Origin: Rhodococcus triatomae BKS 15-14
GTDB taxonomy: Bacteria; Actinomycetota; Actinomycetes; Mycobacteriales; Mycobacteriaceae
NCBI GenBank assembly: GCA_000341795.1
Contig: AODO01000069.1
Location: 124,001-188,000 of the forward strand
Direction: 5' to 3'
DNA: 64,000 nt
This document shows positions 17,905 to 25,651 of the stretch, one piece after another. Each line of letters opens with the position of its first letter. Positions within the stretch are counted from its first letter, which is position 1. The notes below the pieces were generated by a model that saw nothing but the letters and a program-made list of their open reading frames with translations, was not told where the DNA came from and searched no databases. The translations under genes were made by a program, and so were the position numbers.

Positions 17905-18489
17905 TCAGCGGAACGTGTCGGCGGCGGACTGGACACGTTCGTAATGCGCACGCTGGTCGTCGGTGCCCGCGATCTCGAGGTTCGCGGCGCCGGGCGTCAT
18001 GCCCGCTGCGCCGTCGATCAGCTCGCGCACGATGTCCGCGTGGCCCGCATGACGCGCCGTTTCGATGTTCATGTGCACCAGGATCTGATGCAGTGACACC
18101 GTCGCCTGCGGCCACCCCGGCGCGTGTCCGGGCGAGTCGAGGTCCAGTAGTTCGAACGTCCGCGCCGCGTGTTCCCACGACCGGCGGTACAGGCCGTCCA
18201 CCACGAATTCCGTCGACTCCTCCGGCGTCGCCCACATGTCTGCGGCGTCGAGTGCCCCTGGCAACGCCCAGGGCATATCGATCGGCGGCGGACGCCCGAA
18301 AGTGATTCCGAAATAGCCGAATTCGCATGTGGCGAGGTGTTTGACCAGGCCGAGGAGGTTTGTCCCCGTCGGCGTCATCGGGCGTCGCGTCTCGTACTCC
18401 GAGAGCCCGTCGAGCTTCCACAGCACCGACTCCCGGAGCACCTGAAGTCGCCCGATGAGGTCGGATTTGCGCTCGTCGTGCGCGGCCAC
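17905..18489 (-). CDS. DinB/DUF664 family protein
   Basis: A 194-residue four-helix-bundle protein. The N-terminal VLRESVLWKLDGLSEYETRRP, LLGLVKHLATCEFGYFG and the histidine-rich HQILVHMNIETARHAGH are typical of the DUF664/DinB superfamily, in which three histidines bind a metal and some members are mycothiol- or bacillithiol-dependent S-transferases. The GTG start at 18489 gives MAAHDERKSDLI. It is a single gene, convergent with the STM4011-type gene across one base. Mycothiol-dependent activity is an inference from the host group. Confidence 0.85.
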   Translation of the reverse strand: MAAHDERKSDLIGRLQVLRESVLWKLDGLSEYETRRPMTPTGTNLLGLVKHLATCEFGYFGITFGRPPPIDMPWALPGALDAADMWATPEESTEFVVDGLYRRSWEHAARTFELLDLDSPGHAPGWPQATVSLHQILVHMNIETARHAGHADIVRELIDGAAGMTPGAANLEIAGTDDQRAHYERVQSAADTFR

Positions 18490-18645
18490 GGGGCCAGCGT
18501 AGCGTCACCGGCACGGACTTCGCCGGGCACCGGCCTGGCCGTCCGCCCGTTCGGTTCCGCGTCCGCCGCCGATCACACGCCGATCACGGGTGCCCCGCCA
18601 CGACGGCGCGCTGTCGTAGTGCGCCCCGACCCTGCACTCGCAGGT

Positions 18646-19263
18646 TCACACGGGGCGGCGCGCGACGATCGCACCGTGTGGGCGCGCTCCGGCCGCGGTA
18701 CGCGTGTGGGTCTCGACCACCTCGAACCCGGTCGCGTGCAGTTCCCGCGCCAGTTCGGCCACGGGCCACCGGTACGCCGTGGTGACCGCATGGTCGAAGG
18801 CTTCGAGCCGGCCGCCCTCGAAGAACCCGATCAGCAGCCCGCCACCGGGCCGGATCACCCGGGCGAACTCGGCGAACGGTGTCCGAATGCGTTCGGGTTC
18901 ATGATGAATCAGCGAGTACCACGCGAGCACACCGCCCAGCGATCCGTCCGCGACGGCGAGGTCGTCGACACTCTCGACCTCGAAGGCTAGGTGCGGATAC
19001 TCCCGTCGCGCCCGCGCGACGAACTCGGTCACCAGGTCGACGCCCCGGGTGGCCAGCCCGGTCGACGCCAGGAAATCCGTCCACTGCCCCGGCCCGCACC
19101 CCGCGTCGAGCACCGGGCCGGTGAGTGATTCCGCCCAGCTCCGAACCAGCGCCCGATCGGACGGATGCACCGATTCCATCGTCCCGAAGAGGTCCGTGTA
19201 CTCGCGGGAGCGTTCCGCGTACGAGTCCCGGACGGTGGTCGATCGAGTCTGTGCGGACGGCAT
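18646..19263 (-). CDS. Class I SAM-dependent methyltransferase
   Basis: A 205-residue methyltransferase. SAM-binding motif I is VLDAGCGPGQW, followed by RGVDLVTEF (motif II), the acidic SVDDLAVADGSLGGVLAWYSLIH region split over motifs II and III, and VIRPGGGLLIGF. The ATG at 19263 gives MPSAQTRSTT; a second ATG 12 codons upstream extends it to 19299. It is single and the substrate is unknown. Confidence 0.85.
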   Translation of the reverse strand: MPSAQTRSTTVRDSYAERSREYTDLFGTMESVHPSDRALVRSWAESLTGPVLDAGCGPGQWTDFLASTGLATRGVDLVTEFVARARREYPHLAFEVESVDDLAVADGSLGGVLAWYSLIHHEPERIRTPFAEFARVIRPGGGLLIGFFEGGRLEAFDHAVTTAYRWPVAELARELHATGFEVVETHTRTAAGARPHGAIVARRPV

Positions 19264-19322
19264 CCGTCGATCATCCGTCACCCGGGTCGGCGGGCCCATC
19301 CCGCCACGCTGCCGCGCTCCCG

Positions 19323-20189
19323 TCAGTTGTCGAGGACGCCGTGCAGCGCGGCTGCGAACGCGTCGGGTTCACCGACCTGCCCGTACTCGCCGCCGAGGAA
19401 TCCGGCGTGGTCACCGGGGAGCACCACCTGCTCGAACCCGCCCGCGGCGGCGAGGGCCCGCGCAGCTCGTGCGGCGAACTGCTCACCCGAGGCCGCGCCG
19501 GCGGCGACGACGATCCGGGTCGGGGCCGCTTTCAGAGCGTCGACATCGTGCACGAACGGGCAGCAGGTCCGCATGTTCTGGCCCAGCAACGGACTTGTGC
19601 GCGAGCCGTCGTCCTCGGCCGACATGCCGAACACGGCCGGGTCGGGCGCGGGTGCGTCGAGGTAGTCGCCCGGAAACAGCCCCTCGTGAGAGACGAGGGT
19701 GATGAACTTCGCCATCGCGGGTCCCTCGCCCGCAACCTGGTACGTGTCCGCGATGTCCGCGACCACCGCCTCGGCGATCTCGCGGTCGGGGACGAACTGG
19801 GTGGCAGGAGGCTCGTGCGCGACCAGGATCCGCACATTCGGGCGGTGAGTCGCGACCCAGGCGAGCGCGTTCACAGCACCACCGCTGGTCGCGAAGACGT
19901 CGATCTCCCCGAGACCGGTGGCATCGAGCACCGCCTGCAGGTCCGCGGCGTGATCGTCGGGAGTCGTCTGGGAGGTGGGATCGTCCACCGTGCTGCGTCC
20001 GGCGCCACGCGGGTCGTACGTGATCACCGTGCGGTCGGCGAAGTGTCCGCGCAGGGTGCCGAACGCCTCGGCCTCCATCGGCGAACCGAAGATGAACAGT
20101 GGCGGCAGGTCACCGGCAGCGGGATGGATGTCGTACGTGACGGCGGCGCCGGGGACGGTGACGGTGCGGGTGTCGACGGTGGCGGTCAT
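19323..20189 (-). CDS. Alpha/beta hydrolase
   Basis: A 288-residue alpha/beta-fold hydrolase. The strand YDPRGAGRS, the nucleophile elbow FATSGGAV (Ser), and the late PGDHAGFLGG (catalytic His) are all visible; the oxyanion-hole region reads FIFGSPM in place of the usual HG. The ATG at 20189 (MTATVDTRTV) has AGGAGATGCAGA upstream. It resembles the many actinobacterial hydrolases of unknown substrate. It lies downstream of a terminator hairpin and so is probably transcribed alone. Confidence 0.85.
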   Translation of the reverse strand: MTATVDTRTVTVPGAAVTYDIHPAAGDLPPLFIFGSPMEAEAFGTLRGHFADRTVITYDPRGAGRSTVDDPTSQTTPDDHAADLQAVLDATGLGEIDVFATSGGAVNALAWVATHRPNVRILVAHEPPATQFVPDREIAEAVVADIADTYQVAGEGPAMAKFITLVSHEGLFPGDYLDAPAPDPAVFGMSAEDDGSRTSPLLGQNMRTCCPFVHDVDALKAAPTRIVVAAGAASGEQFAARAARALAAAGGFEQVVLPGDHAGFLGGEYGQVGEPDAFAAALHGVLDN

Positions 20190-20308
20190 TCTGCATCTCC
20201 TCGTTGTCGGGTAACTGACCTGTAGACCGTTCGAGTACCGCAAACTCATCGCCGGGCGGCAACCCGACTGTTGCGTGTGCGAGCCGGTCCGACCCGCCGC
20301 AGCGCGAC

Positions 20309-20339
20309 GGCGCCTTCGCACCGGCTGTGCGAAGGCGCC
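20309..20339 (-). terminator. Hairpin terminator after the 45-aa peptide gene
   Basis: GGCGCCTTCGCAC (20309-20321), a 5-nt loop and GTGCGAAGGCGCC (20327-20339) form a perfect 13-bp stem, about 77 bp downstream of the peptide stop codon. Confidence 0.7.
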
Positions 20340-20415
20340 CACGGTCACCGACTGCCGACCGGCACCGGGGACACCCGGTACCGCCGTGCCTCGACAACCT
20401 CGCGCCGGCGGTTCG

Positions 20416-20553
20416 TCAGCTCTGGATCCCCCCACCACCGACGAACGCCGCGAAACCGACCGCTGCGCCGATACCGCCCAGGATGCCTGCGGCCATTCCG
20501 ACAACCGACGAAACCGTGCCGAGAAGCTGGAGCTCCTCCGTCGTCGAACCCAT
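20416..20553 (-). CDS. 45-aa GxxxG-rich hydrophobic peptide
   Basis: A small gene with a strong ribosome binding site (GAAAGGAGCACGAAC before the ATG at 20553). The peptide starts with a short acidic/polar head (MGSTTEELQLLG) followed by a Gly/Ala/Val-rich helix containing AAGILGGIGAAVGFAAF and ends FVGGGGIQS. Repeated GxxxG spacing favours helix-helix packing in a membrane, as in two-peptide bacteriocins and some membrane toxins or small structural peptides. It is bounded by its own hairpin terminator downstream and an inverted repeat just upstream, so it looks like a separate, regulated transcript. No transporter, immunity or maturation gene is adjacent, and the function is unknown. Confidence 0.65.
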   Translation of the reverse strand: MGSTTEELQLLGTVSSVVGMAAGILGGIGAAVGFAAFVGGGGIQS

Positions 20554-20584
20554 GTTCGTGCTCCTTTCACTGTTCTGCCCGAGA

Positions 20585-20603
20585 GGTTCGAGCAGATCGA
20601 ACC
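20585..20603. promoter_or_regulatory. Inverted repeat upstream of the peptide gene
   Basis: GGTTCGA (20585-20591), 5 nt, TCGAACC (20597-20603): perfect 7-bp arms 32 bp upstream of the peptide start codon. It could be an operator or a leader hairpin. Confidence 0.45.
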
Positions 20604-20658
20604 AACCCGCGTCACACGACGACGGGCACTGCCTCGACGGCAGGTGTACCGCCTGCGA

Positions 20659-20919
20659 TCAGTGACCGGACGATCGCGCGTCGCCGAACGACCGGCGGAG
20701 AAGGTCGATGTGCGAGGGCACCATCGCCTGTATTTCCGGGTTGCTCAAGAGACCGGCCACTCGCGCCCGGTAGCCGGCCGGCGTCAGTCCGAACTCGACC
20801 AGCACGTCACCACTTCTCGCGCCGCCGAACGGGAGCCAGCGGCAGGCGAAGTCGAGCAGGTGCCGGTCCTCCCGGTCGAGGGGGAGCGGTACGCCTCGCG
20901 CTGTGTCACGAATCTTCAT
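20659..20919 (-). CDS. Small DUF3263-like protein
   Basis: An 86-residue protein whose ATG overlaps the stop of the alcohol dehydrogenase (ATGA), so it is translationally coupled. The order RHLLDFACRWLPFGGARS, EFGLTPAGYRARVAGLLSNPE and SHIDLLRRSF resembles the small actinobacterial DUF3263 proteins (helical, perhaps DNA-binding), although the match is from memory and weak. It may be an accessory or regulator of the dehydrogenase operon. Confidence 0.6.
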   Translation of the reverse strand: MKIRDTARGVPLPLDREDRHLLDFACRWLPFGGARSGDVLVEFGLTPAGYRARVAGLLSNPEIQAMVPSHIDLLRRSFGDARSSGH

Positions 20920-21965
20920 TCGCCGGGTCCGCCCTGAGGGTGCACGACGATCTTGAAATGCTCCTCCGGATCGAGCAGCGACTCGAACGCCGAACCGACC
21001 TCCTCGATCGACACCCGACCGGTGATCAGCTCGGTCGTGTCGATCTCGCCTCGCGCGAGACGGCCCAACGTCACGCCGTACGGATCCTCGACCGGTCCCG
21101 AACCGAAGTTGACGACGATCTGACGCCACTGCGCGATCACGGGAACGAACACTTCCGGTGTGAACGGTGACGCGACGACCTGTATCCGGGAGCCGATCGG
21201 GAGGGTCCTGATCAACTCGTCGAGCGCCCCCTGTCGGCCGCTGCATTCGTAGACGACCAGCGACGAACCACCCGTGTCACCCGGTACGGCCGCGACGGGA
21301 CCACCGGCCATCGGTGCTGCAACGGTCGTGGCACCGAAACCGGCCGCAATCCGTCGTCGCGTCGGTGACGGCTCGACCACGACCAGCGACTCGCAGCCGC
21401 GTTGTGCGAGTGCGATGACGACACCGAGTCCGATGGGTCCGGCTCCGACGACCAGGGCCGCCTCCCCGCTCCGGAATCCCGATTGCTGAACGTGGGACTC
21501 ACCGACGTGGAGCGGCTCCGCGAGCGCCGCGGCGTCGAACGACAGCCCGGACGGGAGCAGCCGGAGGAACCCGCTGTCGACGACGACCCTCTCGGCGAAC
21601 GCACCCGGGTACTTGTTCGAGTATCCGATGATCGTCATCTCGCCGGTCTCGACGTCGGTTGCGACACCGATCCCGGCGACCCGGTCTCCGAGCCCGAATC
21701 CCTCGACGTCCGTGCCGACACCGACCACCGTTCCCGCGAATTCGTGGCCCGGCACGACGGGGCGGGTCGGATCGAACACCGACAAGGTGTTCTGCCCGGC
21801 TATGGAGACGTCGACGAACGTCTGCGCGTCCTTCCACAGGCTCAGGTCGCTGCCGCAGATACCGCAACTGTGCACTGCGACGAGCACCTGATCGGGACCG
21901 AGTTCGGGCGGCTCGGGAACGTCGGTTGCCGTGATCACGCCGTTCAGGAGCGCGGCAGCACGCAT
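20916..21965 (-). CDS. Zinc-dependent alcohol dehydrogenase (MDR family)
   Basis: A 349-residue medium-chain dehydrogenase. Catalytic zinc ligands are in CGICGSD (near residue 34) and GHEFAG (near 74); NAD(P) binding is at VVGAGPIGLGV. The four-cysteine structural zinc loop near residue 100 is missing: that stretch (GVATDVETGEMTIIGYSNKYPGAF) has no cysteine. Such enzymes oxidise secondary alcohols, diols or polyols. It sits 37 bp downstream of an MFS transporter, suggesting import and oxidation of a hydroxylated compound feeding the 2-oxoacid dehydrogenase nearby. A 2,3-butanediol-type dehydrogenase is one option, not proven. Confidence 0.88.
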   Translation of the reverse strand: MRAAALLNGVITATDVPEPPELGPDQVLVAVHSCGICGSDLSLWKDAQTFVDVSIAGQNTLSVFDPTRPVVPGHEFAGTVVGVGTDVEGFGLGDRVAGIGVATDVETGEMTIIGYSNKYPGAFAERVVVDSGFLRLLPSGLSFDAAALAEPLHVGESHVQQSGFRSGEAALVVGAGPIGLGVVIALAQRGCESLVVVEPSPTRRRIAAGFGATTVAAPMAGGPVAAVPGDTGGSSLVVYECSGRQGALDELIRTLPIGSRIQVVASPFTPEVFVPVIAQWRQIVVNFGSGPVEDPYGVTLGRLARGEIDTTELITGRVSIEEVGSAFESLLDPEEHFKIVVHPQGGPGE

Positions 21966-22002
21966 GGCAGGTGCCTCTCTGTGAGTTTCGTCGGGATGTG
22001 TG

Positions 22003-23481
22003 TCAAGAATCCAGCGAGTCGGAGTTGCGCGGAGCGAAGAGCGAAATCACCAGTGCGACAACTCCCATCACCGCGGCGATGGCGAAGACCATGACCACCC
22101 CTCTCCCGCTGTACACCGGCACTCCACCCACGATCTCCGTGGTGTTCCTGCTCAGCACGACACCGCCGAGCTGAGCGAACAGACTGCCGACGATCGCCGA
22201 CATGGCGCTGAGCACACCGGCGGACACGCCTCGTTGCGTTGCAGGAGCGACCGCCATGAGCAGATTGGGTCCGGCCGCGTAGACCATCGCCCCGAACCCC
22301 ACGATGCCGTACATGAGGATCGGCCCCCATGCGTGCTCGGTGAACATGCTCAGTCCCACCGAACCCAGCGCGATCAGTCCGGATCCGAGAACGAGAAAGA
22401 ACCTGAAGCCGTAGCGCTTGGCCAGCAATCCGACGACGAGGCCACCGGCGATGGTCGCCAGTCCCGGCACCACGAGGTACCGGGCAACGCCGGTCGCGTC
22501 GAGGCCGAAGCCGTAGGTGCCGCCGAGTTCGCGGGGTGTCTGAAGGAACGTGGGTAGGTAGCTGGCGATCACCGTGATGGCACCGCCACCGAAAGCGTAG
22601 GCGAGCAGCACGGTCGAAGTGGTTCTGCTGGTCAGGATGGCGGGCTCGATGAAGGGGTCGGCCGTTCGCTTCTCCCAGCGCCACCACAGGCCCAGGATCA
22701 CCGCGCCGGCGCCGAGTATGCCGAGCGTGCGTGGGTCGACCAGCTCCCAGGACGAGATCTGGGAGATGCCGAACAGTAGCGCGAACACACCTGCGACAAG
22801 TCCGGCGGCACCGACGAAGTCGATGGGTGCATTGTTGCGCACCGTCGATTCGGGAATCAGGGCGATCGTTCCGGCCGCGCCGACCAGCGAGAGCGCAGCG
22901 ACGAACCAGAAGACCGATTCCAGCGAGACGTTGTCGATGAAGAAGCCGGCGATGAACGGACCGGCGATGGTGACAACGCCGACGCCGTTCGTCGCGATGC
23001 TGATGCTGAGGTCCCGCATCGTCGCGGGAAACACGTCCCTCATCAGTGCGATCGTGATCGGAAGGAAGGCCGCGCTGACACCGGTGAGCGCCCGTCCCAG
23101 GAGAAGTATCTCGAAGCTGGGTGCGGCTGCACTCACGACCGATCCGACGATGGAGACGACGGCCGCGTACACCAGGACCCGCCGCTTGCCGAAGCGATCA
23201 CCGAGTTTGCCGATCAGCGGGGCGACGACCCCGCCGACAAGGGTGAAGATGGTGATCGTCCAGATCACCTGAGTCGTCTCGTATTTGGCGGCGAGACCAC
23301 CGAGAGCGGGAGCGATGAGCTGGAACCCGAGCGCGGACTGTTCGGTGAGCAGGACGAGGACTGCAATCGCGGCGATCCAGCGTCCCCGGTCTCCGGTTCG
23401 GCCCGGTTCCGGCCGCGTCGCTCGTCTGCCGGTCGGCCCGGATTCGTCGGTGGCCGTCAGAGCCGATTCGTTGATACCCAT
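22003..23481 (-). CDS. MFS transporter (DHA2-like)
   Basis: A 492-residue major facilitator with about 14 membrane segments. The N-terminal loop motif GKLGDRFGKRRVLV (motif A) follows TM2, and MRDVFPATMRDLSI and ISSWELVDPRTLG appear later. It belongs to the drug:H+ antiporter-2 type by length, but members of this class also carry metabolites. It is the first gene of a transporter-dehydrogenase unit with the alcohol dehydrogenase, so import of the substrate or export of a toxic intermediate are both possible. Confidence 0.88.
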   Translation of the reverse strand: MGINESALTATDESGPTGRRATRPEPGRTGDRGRWIAAIAVLVLLTEQSALGFQLIAPALGGLAAKYETTQVIWTITIFTLVGGVVAPLIGKLGDRFGKRRVLVYAAVVSIVGSVVSAAAPSFEILLLGRALTGVSAAFLPITIALMRDVFPATMRDLSISIATNGVGVVTIAGPFIAGFFIDNVSLESVFWFVAALSLVGAAGTIALIPESTVRNNAPIDFVGAAGLVAGVFALLFGISQISSWELVDPRTLGILGAGAVILGLWWRWEKRTADPFIEPAILTSRTTSTVLLAYAFGGGAITVIASYLPTFLQTPRELGGTYGFGLDATGVARYLVVPGLATIAGGLVVGLLAKRYGFRFFLVLGSGLIALGSVGLSMFTEHAWGPILMYGIVGFGAMVYAAGPNLLMAVAPATQRGVSAGVLSAMSAIVGSLFAQLGGVVLSRNTTEIVGGVPVYSGRGVVMVFAIAAVMGVVALVISLFAPRNSDSLDS

Positions 23482-23600
23482 TGATGGTCAACCTCTGATC
23501 GAGAGAAGTGTGGCGCGCGCTCTGAGCGCGGCTGTGCGTTGGGCAACCCGAGGATGTCGAGGAGACTCAGGTCACACGAGAACTGTCACACAGCCCATCC

Positions 23601-23640
23601 GATTAGTCAATCATTTGATCGGAACATTTGATCGGGATCA
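23601..23640 (-). promoter_or_regulatory. AT-rich operator/promoter region of the first MFS gene
   Basis: On the minus strand GATCAAATG occurs twice, followed by GATTGACTAATC; TTGACT (complement of 23605-23610) may serve as the -35. The GATTGACT element matches the promoter of the E1 alpha gene, but the full 24-bp operator seen at the other sites is not intact here. Confidence 0.45.
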
Positions 23641-23672
23641 ACGGCGCGCGTCGGACTGCCCTCACAGACGAC

Positions 23673-23700
23673 GTGAGCACCGGCGCTCGCCGGTGCTCAC
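23673..23700 (-). terminator. Hairpin terminator after the E2 catalytic gene
   Basis: GTGAGCACCGGC (23673-23684), loop GCTC, GCCGGTGCTCAC (23689-23700): perfect 12-bp stem with a 4-nt loop, 16 bp after the stop codon of the acyltransferase gene. Confidence 0.75.
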
Positions 23701-23716
23701 GATCGGTCCGGCGAGC

Positions 23717-24460
23717 CTACTCTCCGGCCGCATACTCTGCGAGAGACCAGCTTTCGAGCCGGTCACGCAGGGATGTCAGATACCGCAGGACCTCGCCGCC
23801 GTCGAGTGCCCGGTGATCGAACGTGAGTGACGGATCGAGGACTGTCCGAATTGCGACGTTCTCTTCCTGCCCCTCCCCGACGACCACCGGCTCACGCCTG
23901 AGTCCGGGCAGTCCGAGGAGCGCGACCTGCGGGACGTTGAGCAGAGCTTCGGCACGGAGCGAAGGCCCGACCGCGCCCGGGTTGCTGATCGTGAACGTCC
24001 CGCCTGCGAGGTCGGCGAGCTCGAGCTCGCCGGATCGAGCCCGCCGTGCAAGGTCCGCGATACGCTCGGCGATGCGGTCGACGCCCAACGTCTGGGCGTC
24101 ACGGATGACCGGCACCATCAGCCCGTCCGGCGAGTCCACCGCCACACCCAGATTCACCGTCGACCACCGGATGAGCTGCCGGTCCCCGTAACTGGCGTTG
24201 AGACCGGGAAAGTCCGCGAGGGTTGCGACCGCAGCCTTCGCGATGAAGGCGAGCACCGAGGGCTCACGCCCCACCCACTGCGATCGGACGGCGAGCAGTT
24301 GCGTCAGGTCGACTCGCATGTCCGCCGTCAGGGAGGGCACCGCGGCGGCCGCCGTCAGGTTGCGCGCGATCGCCCGGCGCCGTGGCCGAAGCCTCTCCGC
24401 GACGTAGGGGACGTCGTGGTAGCCGGCGGGCAGATCGCTCGTCGCGAGTTGGCCGCTCAT
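23717..24460 (-). CDS. 2-oxoacid dehydrogenase E2 acyltransferase, catalytic domain only
   Basis: A 247-residue protein containing just the CoA-dependent acyltransferase core of E2 enzymes. The active-site motif DHRALDGG is at 215-222 (His216), and GGTFTISNPGAVG and LGVAVDSPDGLMVPVI are standard core motifs. A short N-terminal part (VAERLRPRRRAIARNL) resembles the beginning of the core rather than a full E1/E3-binding domain. The lipoyl domain that normally precedes it is encoded by the upstream gene, which overlaps by ATGA. E2 is therefore split into two polypeptides. Confidence 0.88.
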   Translation of the reverse strand: MSGQLATSDLPAGYHDVPYVAERLRPRRRAIARNLTAAAAVPSLTADMRVDLTQLLAVRSQWVGREPSVLAFIAKAAVATLADFPGLNASYGDRQLIRWSTVNLGVAVDSPDGLMVPVIRDAQTLGVDRIAERIADLARRARSGELELADLAGGTFTISNPGAVGPSLRAEALLNVPQVALLGLPGLRREPVVVGEGQEENVAIRTVLDPSLTFDHRALDGGEVLRYLTSLRDRLESWSLAEYAAGE

Positions 24461-24771
24461 CGCCCATCCTGTCCTGCAGACGCATCGAGGTAGCGCCGAA
24501 CCGCGTCCTCCGCCTCGGCTTCGGCCACCTCCGTCGCGACGATCAGGGCCACCACGGTCCCGACGGCCACCTCGTCACCGTCACCGAACAGCAGGCGGAC
24601 CACACGGCCGGCGTGCGGCGACACGAGTTCGGTGTCCACCTTGTCGGTACTGACGTCGGCGAGCGTGTCGTCGACGCCGACCTCCGCTCCGACTTCGACC
24701 AACCACTCGTTGATCTCGACGTTCTCCACGGACCCGCTGTGCGGAACCTTCACTTCGAGAATCTCGGCCAT
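24457..24771 (-). CDS. Free-standing lipoyl-domain protein of the E2 component
   Basis: A 104-residue biotinyl/lipoyl domain. The lipoylated lysine is K44 in DVSTDKVD, inside the usual beta-hairpin, with GDGDEVAVGTVVALI completing the domain. A short acidic C-terminal tail (EVAEAEAEDAVRRYL) follows where the linker to the catalytic core would be. Its stop overlaps the acyltransferase start by 4 bp. It carries acyl groups between E1, E2 core and E3. A dedicated lipoyl synthase gene lies in the same island. Confidence 0.9.
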   Translation of the reverse strand: MAEILEVKVPHSGSVENVEINEWLVEVGAEVGVDDTLADVSTDKVDTELVSPHAGRVVRLLFGDGDEVAVGTVVALIVATEVAEAEAEDAVRRYLDASAGQDGR

Positions 24772-24833
24772 GCCGCCTCCGTTCGTCTCGCGATCACCGA
24801 CAACCGGGTGACGCGTTGCTCGTTCGTCGGTAG

Positions 24834-24882
24834 ACGGTAACGTGAATCACTTGATTCGGTCAATTGATTGAATCAAACGATC
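24834..24882 (-). promoter_or_regulatory. Promoter and TetR operator of the E2 operon (site A)
   Basis: The 24-bp operator-like core at 24859-24882 (minus strand) starts GATCGTTTG and ends CAATTGAC, sharing 20 of 24 bases with site B at 25535. A -35 TTGACC (complement of 24858-24863) overlaps it and a -10 TACCGT (complement of 24834-24839) follows at 18 bp. The divergent tetR gene starts 37 bp away. Confidence 0.65.
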
Positions 24883-24918
24883 CGTACTCACGGCAGCCAC
24901 TTTTCGAAAGGTCACCGG

Positions 24919-25557
24919 ATGGGCCGACGACCCGACACCGACGGACGTGCACGTCTCACGGCCGCCGCCCTTGCGCTCTTCGCTGATCACGGCGTCGACG
25001 CGACATCGATCCGCGCCGTCAACCGGGCTGCCGGCCTGGGCCCGGCGTCGGTGCACTACCACTTCGGCACCAAGGACGCGCTGGTCGACGAAGCGCTGGG
25101 CCGCTACGGCGACCGGGTGGTCGAGACGATCGTCCGGGCGGCACGAACGCTCACGAGCCGGAGCGACCCCGTTCGGCCGCACGAGCTGATCGAGATGTTC
25201 TCGACGGCGTACGACGATCTCCTGCTCGACCGGAGCCCGGAAGTACGGAGCTGGATTCGACTCGTCGACCGGTACCTGGCCGGCGACCCCGCGCGCGTTG
25301 CCGATCCGCGCGCGACCGCCGAGGCGGCGTCCGCCGTTCGACGCGGCTTCCCACACGCGCGGGAGAACGAGATCGGCCAGGCCCTCACCCTGGCGATCCG
25401 GGTCTACGTCGGCGCGTTGGCCGAGCGTGTGCACCGGCTCGACTCCCACGACGAGTCGAGCCGGAACGACGCCCGCGAGGAACTGCGTTTCATGGTCACC
25501 TTCCTGGCGGGTGGCCTCGCCGCCGCGTTGGACCGATCAGTTGTTTCAATCGATTGA
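24919..25557 (+). CDS. TetR-family regulator 1 of the catabolic island
   Basis: A 212-residue regulator. The N-terminal helix-turn-helix contains ALALFADHGVDATSIRAVN and AAGLGPASVHYHFGTKDAL (about 17-57). The C-terminal ligand domain is typical of TetR, with no known ligand signature. The ATG at 24919 is preceded by AAAGGTCACCGG. It is divergent from the E2 genes and lies directly upstream of the E1 alpha gene, whose operator begins inside its last codons. Its recognition helix is almost the same as that of the second TetR at 29055, so both may read the same sites. Confidence 0.9.
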   Translation: MGRRPDTDGRARLTAAALALFADHGVDATSIRAVNRAAGLGPASVHYHFGTKDALVDEALGRYGDRVVETIVRAARTLTSRSDPVRPHELIEMFSTAYDDLLLDRSPEVRSWIRLVDRYLAGDPARVADPRATAEAASAVRRGFPHARENEIGQALTLAIRVYVGALAERVHRLDSHDESSRNDAREELRFMVTFLAGGLAAALDRSVVSID

Positions 25558-25583
25558 CTCAATCGAGTGATCTGCCCTACCTT
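25535..25583 (+). promoter_or_regulatory. Promoter and TetR operator of the E1-E3 operon (site B)
   Basis: The 24-bp core at 25535-25558 (GATCAGTTG ... CGATTGAC) overlaps the last codons of tetR. TCAATCGATTGA is a perfect palindrome, and CGATTGACTCAATCG has 7-bp arms. TTGACT (25554-25559) and TACCTT (25578-25583) at 18-bp spacing form the promoter, so a bound repressor would block polymerase. Confidence 0.7.
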
Positions 25584-25651
25584 GGGCACAGGGCATGGCG
25601 CGGCGCACACGTTTCGACTCACGCGCAACTACCACGAACAGGAGACCTTCG

